NCBI RefSeq assembly: GCF_037975245.1
Contig: NC_092567.1
Location: 7,502,714 to 7,566,713, forward strand
DNA from: Apostichopus japonicus
Taxonomy: Eukaryota; Echinodermata; Holothuroidea; Aspidochirotida; Stichopodidae
Length of the DNA: 64,000 bases
Direction: 5' to 3'
Shown in pieces: positions 23,901-35,900 of the stretch (positions are counted from its first letter, which is position 1; each line of letters begins with the position of its first letter). The notes beneath the pieces were generated by a model. The model was not told the origin of the DNA and made no database searches. It was given only the letters and a program-made list of their open reading frames with translations. Position numbers and translations under genes: made by a program.

Positions 23901-26900
23901 GGACGAGCAACTAAGTGACATAAAACTTAAATTTATAATTTCATTTTCTGACACTCTCATAACGTATTCCTGCCACCCCACCCCCTACCACTCTATCCAC
24001 TTTGTACCGTGTTCCTACACCTATGATTTATTCTTAGTACAGTTAAAGAACATTAAACCAGGGAGATGTTATGGAACTCCCTGATTAAACAAAGGAACCC
24101 TGAGCGTATAACAAATAAACTTCATTTACCGAACTGGAATGCTCTCAGATCCAGCATTCCTCTTACATGGAGACTTGCTACGTGGTTATGAACATGTTTT
24201 GTTTAATATTGTAAATATATAATTTAACTTAATTTAGCTATTCAAACAAAAATCCCGTTTTCTTTTCTTTTTTTTCAATTGATTTGACACGGTGTTTAAT
24301 TATGGCTCTCGTGATTCATGATGACGTCACTGATGTCGGGTGTTCTCTGATCAGTTCATCGTCTCATGGATTATTATTCTTAATCTTAGCATCGAATACT
24401 CGACTATCATGATTTGGTTCTCAAGTTAGTCCAAGACTTGTTTCTGTTTGAATTGGAGCATAAGCTTTCATTTAGGTTCATTGTACAATTGATCAGATAT
24501 ATGAATAAGATGATAACAATACTAACCTGATTGTGTATAACTAACAGGATAATGGTTGTAAATTGATCAGTTATAAAATCCGAGATGATAATGATAGTAA
24601 TTGATCGGTAATCTTACTGAGATATGAAGTTGGTAAACTGATCAGCTATATTACTGAGATGGTAATGATAGTAAACTGATCAGATCAAAATTAAGGAATC
24701 ATCCAGTTTGATTACTCAGCCGATATGAAGTTATCATCGAGGGTCAACATAAATCAGATAAATATAATGCTCATGATTTCATGCCACACTAAAACGATTT
24801 AACTTGCACTTGAATTTGTCATTACTTTCTTTCATTTTGTTCATCAGTTTGGAACAATAATGTTGGTTTTCGTCGCCTGAATCTACAGACTGGTCTATGG
24901 CAGGTAAGACATTGTGCACCGTGCTTTTTTCAGCTATTGTTCATAATGTATTCTGGTCAGCTAATTTGAGCTAAGCTACCCTCTGTAGTACTTTACCAGT
25001 AAATATAAAATCAATACTGTAATAATATAATCGGTAAAATACAGTAAATTGCTTGTATTAATTGAATTAGAATTAGAATTATAGTTGATGGCAGCAATAT
25101 AATTAGATTGTGATGAACAGAAAAGAACTTATAAACCAACAGAGATTTCCAGATATCTTCTTGCTCTTGTTCCCAAACGTGGTCAGATTTCTTTTCTTAT
25201 TGTGCACCGTTTGCCACCCCGAATGCCACCCTGTGTGTCCCTTATTACCCAACCATAAATTTGTTTTACTATTCAAGATATTCTCTTCAAGTATATATAA
25301 AGGCACAAGACTGGCTTGCAGAAACGAGAAACACATGCTAATTTTTCTTTATTAAATCAGGGTTGTATTAATTTGTGTTAACATTGAAAAAAAAAAGGAT
25401 TCTTCATCAGAACATAGTAAATACTTATGTATATTTTTATACTATATATCTACTGACAAGATAATATCATAAAATTATTTACATACTGCTCGATTGCTGA
25501 AGGATATGTTACTTACGTGGTGTCCAGTTCACAGGGATAATTTGGAAGCTATTAATAGGAACAGATGTCTGTGTAATTTGACTCTAAAAACATATTTTAA
25601 AGTTGATTCATATGCTTTCGTAGTATTTAACTCAAATAAAGTTGTGAATTAAGTCATTGGGTAGACGTTTTAATAAATTTAAATAAAGCTGCATGCTACG
25701 TAATAGGTTATAACGTTGACCAATCCATATAATATTTACATATAACTGGATACCACTGCAACTAATTAAGAGATCTAAATATGTTGTTTCAATCACATTA
25801 CTGCTACTTATTAGTGAGTTATTTATCGTTTAATCAGATTCAGACAATACTGTGTCCCACAAATTATTAGCCATGTTTTAGTTGTAAGTTTCCAAACCTT
25901 TAATATCTCTGCCTACTCTCGTCTTTCCTGGGCCCTATTTCATAAAAGTTAAGAACATTCTTATATTGGAGTTAAGAAGAATAATCGTTCTTAAGTCTGT
26001 AATTGTTCTTAACTTTAAGAACATTCTTATCTTCTATTTCATAAACAACTTTAATATCTCTGCCTACTCTCATCTTTCCTGGGCCCTATTTCATAAAAGT
26101 TCAGAACATTCTTATCTTGGAGTTAAGAAGAATAATCGTTCTTAAGTCTGTAATTGTTCTTAACTTTAAGAACATTTTTATCTTCTATTTCATAAACAAC
26201 TTTAATATCTCTGCCTACTCTCATCTTTCCTGGGCCCTATTTCATAAAAGTTCAGAACATTCTTATCTTGGAGTTAAGAAGAATAATCGTTCTTAAGTCT
26301 GTAATTGTTCTTAACTTTAAGAACATTTTTATCTTCTATTTCATAAAACAACTTAAGAAGAATTCGTTCTTATCTTTGTCCTGAAATCGTTCTTAACTTT
26401 AAGAATGATCAGCATCACATTTAAGTATGTTCTTAAGTGTCACATTTCAATTAGGCGGGACATTTTCAATCAAAACACATCATTGCTAATGTAGGTGTTT
26501 AAAATGGATGCCAATGATGGCTATGTATATGGCTTTTTGGGCTGCTTGAAAGAGAACACCAACGAGCTCTATGGAGAGAAAAGGTATTCAGGGACAGAAC
26601 CAACCCACTGCATCAATAGACAGACCAGACCGGCAGATGCATTCGAAGTGCCGGTTCAGTAGACTTGCGTGCATCAACATCATTGATATACTTCAAGATG
26701 ATATTTCTTTAAGCATATGCCCTACTTAATATAGGATAGGCTGTATAATAAGCATAGACTTAGGAGGCCGGGCGGGGGCTGGGGGGGGGGGAGGGCTTCA
26801 GCCCCGACCAAATATATTTGTGAAAATTCGGGCAATATGCTGAGAATTTTTCGGGCACCTACTGAAAGAAAAATAATTTTCAATGTGTTTTTCAATGGTT

Positions 26901-29900
26901 AAACTGATATTATCATAATCATTATTATTGTAACGACTTCCCCAATAATTATAACCAATATGGAAGGGTAAAACAACAAATGATTGTATGTTATTTGCAT
27001 GCAATGTAATTACCGATGCATCCCTATATGAAATGCACATTAACATGTTGAACACGCGAAAATTTTGGTTATATTTTTCAGGCAAGTCGTTACAGCCCCC
27101 CAAATCAAATTGGGCTCCTACTCCTATGATAATATGGTGGGGTGGTGATGGGATGGCAATCACAGCTACTATAATGGGGGTAACTACAGTATAGAAAGGT
27201 TAATTTCTGACTGGGGTGGGAGGGAGTGGGAAGTAGAACTACTTGACGCAAGGTTGGGGGGAGGGGGAAGAACCGTTCTTGACGGAAAGTCGAACTGTTG
27301 CCCGACTTTATACCGTCTTCCTGGGGGAGGGGTGTAAGGGGGTATTCCCTCCCCTTTGAAAATTTTGGTTTTTATATGGGGACTATATGCAAAATGATGC
27401 TATCATTTGCCCTAATTTGCACAGATTTTTGCCGGTATCTGAGGTCTTCAGATTTTTTTTTTTGGGGGGGGGGCAGACACCCCCACCTTGTACGCCTATG
27501 GTCGGTACATTCGTGCTTTTGTTGATAAATTTGTGCCCATTGCCCTCCCTTCACGAACTTTCTCGTAGCTGTTTACGCAACTAATTATAACTTTATAAGT
27601 TATTCGCTTAAACTACAAAAAACTACAGGGGCGGGTCAAGAATTATTGGCAGGAGGCGGTTTAAGGGTTATTTGTGATAGCTGTCCTGGGGGAGGGATCT
27701 AAGAGGAGGGGTGTTCCCCTCAACTTTGAGAATAATTATGGGTCCTTAGATATAATCTTTGAAGCAAAGTAATTTAACAAATTGTTTCTTGCCAGAAGTC
27801 CCCCCCCCCCCCGAGGTGTAATTATCTATGATAAAAATTAAATACAAACCATTTTGGCAAAGAATCAAGAACTTGGTTAAGTGTGACGTACGGGAACTGT
27901 TTGCATTGACTTTGTATATATGTAGAACTCATTTGAAGCTAGCGAACATGGTCGACCCACCAAAGTACACAAAACGCAGGATTGAAGCTGGCAAACAGTG
28001 TAATTCTATCTTCAAAATCTTACCAAGTTTTGTATGGTGGAGTATAAGAATCGCAAGAAACAATTTGTTAAAGTTGACAAGTGAAACGTAGTAAAAATGG
28101 ACTATTTTATGTAAATTTTAACTGAAACTTGCAAATTCTTAGGTTATTCACAGGTATACTTTGGTTATTCACAGAAATATATAAAAAATCCTAGTTGGAA
28201 AATTTAGAAATTCCGCATGTCAGATTTATTTTGAAGGAAATCTATTATTTTCTACATTTTTATTTGGCAAGAACCTTACAAATTAATATAGGATACTGGA
28301 ATAGAAATTTTAAAGTGAATTGTGAAATTGTTCAATTATAATGAATATAAACTGGCTTTTACAATAGGATTCACGGCAAAAGATATTAAAGGGCAATTCC
28401 TATCGTCCCATATAAGACTCAAATAAACGTAGAATGTGGCAATGTGGAATGCTTGAGTTATTACAGTAGACCATACACAAACTTCTGAAGAGACTCAGAT
28501 CGCATGGCTGAAGTACATGCGATGAATGGGCATGCAGGCAATATAGGATGATTTGTTTTCAGCATAGAAGTTTGCAGTCTCGAGGGTGATGGGAGAGCTA
28601 TGCCCTTCAACTAGCAGGATGATAGGGAAGGTGATATTCCTCTCTCTTAACGCTCGGTAAAAAAAATGGCGTTCCATTCGTAAACAAACTTCCGTGTTAA
28701 TCCAGCCATTCGAGGATTGTCCCTCGCACCATTCCTCTGGAGCACCCTCCCGAGGATTGTAACAGAAGCGGTTGTTCGGGAAGATGAACATAGGCTCCTT
28801 TTTTCCGTGTTGCTCAACTGGTAGATGTCCATGCTTCCTGCCAGTGGAAACCCACTTTCGTCACAGTTGAAAATGTGACTACCATCTTTAAGAATTTCCT
28901 CCCAGTTTTTCACCGCCTCGGAACTGATACACACCTTATACTTATAGACTCCACTGTTAACATAGCTCTTTCTTTTCCCAGAGTCTCCCCAACTTTCTCC
29001 ACTATATTCCGGTTTCTCTTCAGAAAGTCCCTAAACCACTGTGCTTCTGAAAAAGATAACAAAATTATAAGTTCCATACATATTTGTTCCTCATATATCT
29101 ATGTTATTGTTAAACCTGGGGTGGCGCCATGAATTCCCCGACACAGGGCTAAGGTCTCCGACAGGGGGGGGGGGGGGCTAAGATCTCCGACAAGAAATCT
29201 GGGTGCACAAAATATAATATATATAAAAAAGTAAAAGAATTAGCCTAGCCTAACTTACATATGCTAACTAGGCTTCACTCGAGCAGTTTTAGTGCAACTT
29301 TCTGCTCTAGAAAAACACTTTTTTGATGGTATTTAATAAGAACAAAACTACTCGTGAACAGTTTTATTTGGGTTTTTCATTATTTTGGATAAAAAACTGC
29401 AAAGAAGGAAAGCTTTAGTCATTACTTACCATTTTCTTTTTTTTCCTTTTGTGAGCAAGAATAGGCGTTTACGAGAAAAAGTTTCAGACAAAGTTGGCGC
29501 TGCAGGTCAAAGGTCACATTCAGCCTCTTTCAAAGTTATAAAAGATACAAACTTTTAATAAATTCTTAAATAATCGTTCGTAACTTAAGAAGATTAATCG
29601 TTCGTAAGATAGGAACTATTTATTGTTCAAACTTTTTAAAGTGACTTACGAAGAATTATTTAAGAAGATTCGTAAGTAATCTTTATGAAATAGGGCCTTG
29701 GTGTGACATTGGTGAAATAAATTAATATAGTGTTTTCAAGGTCCTTATCTTTCATTTTACGGCCAAGTTTATTACGAGCAGATTGTAGCAAAACAACACA
29801 AAATACAGAACCTAGAAATATTCATTATGGTATTCTTCCTTGTGAATTAAATCTATCTAATACATTAACTATGTTGCTAGAAAGCTTCTGAGGATTTTAA

Positions 29901-32900
29901 GGATCACTTGCTTAAACTATTATTAACACAGAGTAGTGTATACGTGACTGACATAAGTGTGTGTCCAAGCAGGCTTAGATAATGAAAGGTCGGGTCTGGT
30001 TCTTATTTGAAACCAATAAACTCTGGTATATTCTTCTGAATGGTAACGCTTGCCATGTTCATGTGTATGGGAAGATTAGCTATTTTAAGGACTCCGATCT
30101 AATAACTTTTTTTTTTTTTGGGGGGGGAGGGGTAGGATTATAATATTTGTGTAAATTGAGAATAAATGAGAAAACAGTAAGAAACTCTGTAGTATATGTA
30201 TGTGTAGCTCTACTAACCCGCTTCGTTCTTCTGGTGTACGGATACCATGGTAACCACAACATATTCAATCACTTGATAAAATATGAAAATAAGACAAATA
30301 CTCGTATTATTTCCCGCGTGTTTTGAACATACACAAATATACATACATGAGACGATTTTGAAGCAGTCAGGATCCGGGGTGGGGGGGGGGGGGGGCTTGG
30401 AGTGGAGTTGTTCAAACTACGGTATAGTCGGTAACCGATAATCTGATTTAAATACTCATAAGTTTTCATTGGCTAATACTTTATTTTATCTTGATAATTA
30501 TCTTCGAGTGTTAAGGATAGTTTATTGCCACACCCGGACCTTCCAGCCTCATTTATTACTTATTGTTAGTATATAGGATTGGGTGGAGAGTTGAGGGCGC
30601 CAAATAATATTGAAACAACTCACGTAAACTTTCGTGTCGCGTTTATTCCAAACGTAGAAACAAATTTATAAAAATATGAAAGTGAACAGAAATACATATC
30701 TTTAAAATACATTTTTGAGATAAAAGTCTGTAAGTAAATCACGAGCATCGGTATGGTAATTAATAACTAAGCATATCGTTTCAACATTTAGTAGAACACT
30801 AGTAGCGTGTATGACTCTGAAACAACATAATTGACAAAACCGACGCTGCTTAACGTTTCCAACATACCACTATAAATCCTCGTGAAACATTGGTATTATT
30901 CTTCTGAACCAAAACTTAGCTGTAGTAAAAATCAATGACATTAGCAAATATCTTACTCAAATAATGTCTTCACCTGGACGAATGCACTGAACATATCCCG
31001 CTTTTGTGTCACCATCTCGATGTACATTAAATATGAGACCGTATAATGTTGTTAATCATGTTGCATCGTTCTTGTTTATGTTCATTTAATTTCAGGGCAA
31101 ATGTTCATCATATCACATACAGTTGTAGTAAAAACAGTCCGTTTAGCCGACCCTGTAGCTTACTGTGGCTTCCCTTGCATATTTGTCTTTGTAGCAGGCT
31201 CCCTGGTTCTCACTGGTTATGTTCATTTTCTTCGTTTTCTCTGATGTTAGGAGAATTTGGTCTTCCATTAAATAAAGCTGTTAATACATAATAGGTTGTA
31301 AATTGACTAAACCGTGAAATATTTGCAGAATTATTGGATACCCTGCAACTAACAAAGATATCTAGATATGTTGTCACAATCACGTGACTGCTCATGGTTA
31401 GTGAATTATTTGTCGTTTAACCAGATTTAGACAATTTGTGTCCCATCAATTTAATCTTTCCAGGTGGACTGAAGTAACATTATGTTTTCAAGTCCTTCTC
31501 ATTCGTTTAATGGTCAAGTTTGTTACAGTACCAGCAGATTGTAGCAAAAACAACACAAAGTACAGAAAGTAAACTGTTGCTACTCTTTCTTCTTAGTTCA
31601 ATTTTACTCAATTATTAACTCAAATTTATCAAGGTAAATGTTCCTGCGACGGTTCCACGTATACACTCATGTGTATAATAAATTAAATACCTGTATTTTC
31701 TAGGTCAGAAATGAGGATGAACTCGTAGTGTAACAGATGGTGACCGATGCGAAGCAGCGCGAGTCAATATTTTTGTACTTTGCATGGTAACAAAATCATA
31801 CCAGAAACTGGTTTTTATCGCCTTTTTTATTGCTTGTGAACATCCGACTCACCGTTTTCCAGAGTACAAATGATATTGGCAATTGATATAAGGAATAGGT
31901 GATACGTTTATTGATAAAATGAAAGAAAATTGAAGACTATTTTGTAAATTGTGAAAATATTATATTCGTGGTTTGGAATAAACTGTATAGAAGAAGATCT
32001 TAAAAATATATTTTTTGGTGACACCAGATTCGCTCTGTAGAGCACATCATTACTGATGATTCGGTGAAGCTGTGATTAAATCACTTCCCACGCACATAAA
32101 CACAACAGACCATAATACCAGCCAGTGTGAGGGGGCAATTATACTACTGCTTCGTTCTGTTGTCTAGATACCATGGTAACCAAAGAACTGGACACGTATT
32201 TTGCAACGCTGTATATAGAACACAATGTTGAAAAAGATCACGCACATGAATCTATTTTTTTGCGTCGCGGATATATATATATGCTAAGCCTTTGTCGTAT
32301 ATTGCTTTCTGCATTTTGTTAAAGTGCTTTAATATGTGCAGTAGACAAAAAGGATTCTAGTCATTCTGTTTGAATAAACTTTACAGCAACGCAAAGAAGA
32401 AATATCTGAAGGGCTTTATTTCATTCTTTGGGGCAAGATATTAAGATTGTGTAAATTTCTGTTGGCTTTAACTAAAATACCTTAAGTGCAAGATACAATG
32501 GGTGTTCCATACGAATAGTGCATGTCTTCTCAATACAATAGGTATTGTCCAATCAAAACGCTTAAAGGAATAATTAGTTAACGGAAGAGCTGTTAATGTT
32601 GCAGATTATAATGATGGGGATTTTTAATCTATTTTTTTTTTATACACTGTTATTGATGAAAGAATTATCCCTCGCAATCGAAATGGTATAAGCAATGCTA
32701 TAACTAAAATATCACCTTTGACGATGTCATAAGAGGGATTTGTCTGAAATACAGACTAAGCTGATTTACAGATACGACTGCCTGGTATAAACTACAACAC
32801 ATAGTCATATATATAGTATATTGCTATATGTATACTGTTGCTGTCGATACGGGGGCTAAGACATGTTCGTATACTTGGATGAAAGTGCTACAGTATGCAT

Positions 32901-35900
32901 AGCTATAGAGACTTAACTAGTTTTGTTGAAATTCTAACTTTCAGATATTGACATAAAGATTCAGTTGTTTTTTTGTATTACATTGTTGTAAACTGTGACA
33001 GATCAGTGAGTTATGGGACATTAGTATGTAATACAGGTCACGGTAGGTCAGAGCGTTAATCTAGGATATGATCTTCATTTTCCCGACACTCTTACATGTT
33101 GTCAAGTGTGTACCTCCTGTCACGCTCACATTAAGTGTTAGAAAGTCCCCATGACGATATTACAAAGTCTTCATCAAGTTGTATTTTGTTGGTGCTAGAA
33201 ATAAACTGTCCCTACTCCTCTCTTTCAACGCCCTTTCATCTGATTTGGAAACATATTCATGTGTTCCTGAAGCATCCATATCTGTTGTTGTATTATGTTA
33301 TTAATTTAACATGAAACGAAACCTTATAAAACTGTAAATGTTAGATAGACTTGTGCGCAAACGTGGTAATTAATGTAATCACACGTAGCACTTAATTATA
33401 TTATTCTGATTCAGTAAACTTGAACCCAATTAAAGACGATCGGTCATAAAAATCCATGTATTGCCTAATTATCGTTATAGCATACTTTCTCTGGTTTAAT
33501 GTGTAATATATAAATGAACATATTAAAGATGGAAAAGCATCTTCATAACAGATTCTAATGGCGGGGGGGGGGGGGGGGCTAGGTCCAGAACTGAAGTAAC
33601 GATAATTATATATTGTGTTAATGTTCATTTGTCCAACGACGAGGACTTATTTGTCCAGGATGTATTTATCGTCAAATACAACATATACGTCAGGAACCCT
33701 TGTTACTAGGCATGGTACAAATATTATGAGGTATGGTAAAAATAAATGAAACTAAATGAAGTCTCCCTTCCACCCCCGTACCCCAGCACTTTCGTCTTAT
33801 TTCCTTATTATTGTTGTTGTCCTTCTTTCTCTGCATGTAAACTCCTTTATGCTCTCCTTATATTATAAGTAATTGCAATGTGAATCAATACAAATTCTCA
33901 ACTTTAAAGTAGAGAATATTCAGACAGATAAAAACATATAAAACAAAATGAATCTATTGTGCTTCAATTATCTCTCTTCTTCGGTTCTAGTAGTTTGAGT
34001 TGTAATGGGATTTGAGGGATCCCTATTGATTATATTTCATGATTTATTTCGATTAATGTATATATATACGTGACTGATGTGAATGTGTGGGTCCAAGCAG
34101 GCTTATATATAAAAGGACGTATGTGGGTTTAACTTTAAAATAAGAAACAAATGGATTTTTTTAGGTAGGTTAAATCACCTCGATGTACTTTAACATACTA
34201 GAAAAATTAAAGGAGAGGTGATTACCTAAAAGTTTAACTAAAATATTCAATTTAAGGTTTTTATTTCATTTTTAAGAAACGCAGGGATGTGCCCACGCTG
34301 GGCGGCCCCGAACAGCATTACAAATTACCGCCCAGCACTGTCTTAAAAATCGTGAATCCCGCCCAGCACTATTTTCATCTAAAATCCCGACATTCCTAAC
34401 AATATATTCAACATAAATTGGGCTTAGCCTATGCCAAAATCATACAGACTATTAATGTATCAGTTACGCATGCGAGAAACATTACTTACGGCTCCCAATC
34501 GGTCCCTTGCAAAATCTCTTTGAAACAAACTAATAACTTTTACCAGGTACGTAATATATTTCACTAAAAAAAATGTATATTGTAATCAAAACTAGTACAT
34601 GTGTATGTGCTTAAAAGTGCCAGCATTTGGCATCTGAGCACCTTCAAAATTCGAAGGGGGGAGGGGGACAGCCCCTTTCCCCTTAGACCCCTCCCACAGG
34701 ACGGCGATCAGTATACCCGGCACTCAGGAAATCCTGGGCACATCCCTGGAAACGTCTTTTTTTACCATCTTCTGTACGTACAGTAGTATGAATAGGCAGC
34801 AGCATTATCATATGACAAAAAGTCAACGGTGAATCTGAACTAATAGTGGTTTTAAAATATTTGTAGTATTTCTTTCGTATTTTGAATAACGGCTAAATAA
34901 AATTTTAAAAATAGTATCTCGAAGGAGCCTGGGTCGGAGTTGGAGGAGGGGTGGGGGTGTTGAAAGTTCCTAGTAATGTGGTTGATTTTGTAAAATTTAC
35001 CACCCGGCAAATTGACTAATGTTTTATCTTCATGATTATATTCAAGTGCTGACGATAATTTAATGCAACATCCGGGCCTTTTATTCTCACATGGTCCGTA
35101 TTGTTATTAGTATACTTTTTCCATCAGAATCATTCAATATGTCTATATCATATAGTATAAGAAACACTCTGATGTAGTTGAGTCCATTTACGTCCTGATT
35201 CCGAGCCTAGTGCGAGACCACTTTGTTCGGGTATGGTACTCTCGAGTCCGAACAGCGTTCTATAGAGTATATGAGCAAACCAAGTCCGAGTCCATCTAAT
35301 ATATAGAGACACAGCAATGAAGAGCTCACGCGGTTTCTGCCTATACTTGTCTTATAGACACGCAGGGAGTATCGGTTAAATAAACCCACTCTAAATATTC
35401 CTTAATTTACAGACCGTCGCTTTTTGGTCTAAATGTTCCTTGCCTAACGTTGAACAAAGAGAGTAAAATATAAGAAAACTGATTATGTGTGCATGTACAA
35501 ATTACCAATTAAACATAAGGTTGTAGTGTTTAATGACGTCACTCAGTGTTTGATTACGTCACTAAGTGTTTAATGACGGGCTTAAAACTAACTATGTCTT
35601 CCCTATAAAGCTGATGTTTATATTCATGTTATTAAGTCCGTGCATCTTACATTGACGAGTCTGTCTCCTTTATTGACTTTAGGGTATTCAATGTAGATGT
35701 GCGTTTACCTGCCAGGAATAGTTTACTGTTATATTTGTGAAGATATATCATTCAAATTTATATATTTTTTTCTTCGTCATATTATGTTTTCCTGAAATTC
35801 AATTTCAAAATTTCATGAATAAAATATTTCTCTTCCCTTCAGGCCTGTGACAATGATGGCAATCTACCAGGAGAAGAGGTAAGAGAGACATAGATTCATG

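Larger units (their letters stand above)
18339..24847 (+). other. Intron 2 (6509 bp, phase 1)
   Basis: Runs from GTATTG to GTTCATCAG. It contains a TTAA-flanked MITE, a duplicated repeat at 21.7-22.9 kb, C-runs near 19970 and 22420-22430, and full TGACGTCA palindromes at 18351, 23394, 23676 and 24322. No extra exon was recognised. Several 60-120 codon open frames here fall in repeats. Confidence 0.65.
25931..29697. mobile_element. PIF/Harbinger DNA transposon, degenerate, 3.77 kb
   Basis: The ends are a perfect 16-bp inverted repeat, GGCCCTATTTCATAAA and TTTATGAAATAGGGCC. They are flanked by CTG (25928-25930) and TTG (29698-29700); the empty paralogous site at 31461-31463 has CAG, so a 3-bp duplication fits. 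Three-bp duplications are diagnostic of PIF/Harbinger. A relic of the Harbinger transposase start lies near the left end on the + strand. The interior also carries a reverse copy of the dispersed repeat of 15.7 kb and a pogo-type transposase relic. It is dead: no intact frame. Confidence 0.78.
24904..35842 (+). other. Intron 3 (10939 bp, phase 0)
   Basis: The longest intron, from GTAAGA to CTTCCCTTCAG. It contains the PIF/Harbinger element (25931-29697), a paralogous piece of its flanks at 31271-31565, poly-G runs at 29164-29177, 30381-30395 and 33563-33578, and an inverted-repeat element at 34282-34748. The stretches 29.8-31.2 and 31.6-34.2 kb hold no recognisable gene. Confidence 0.65.
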
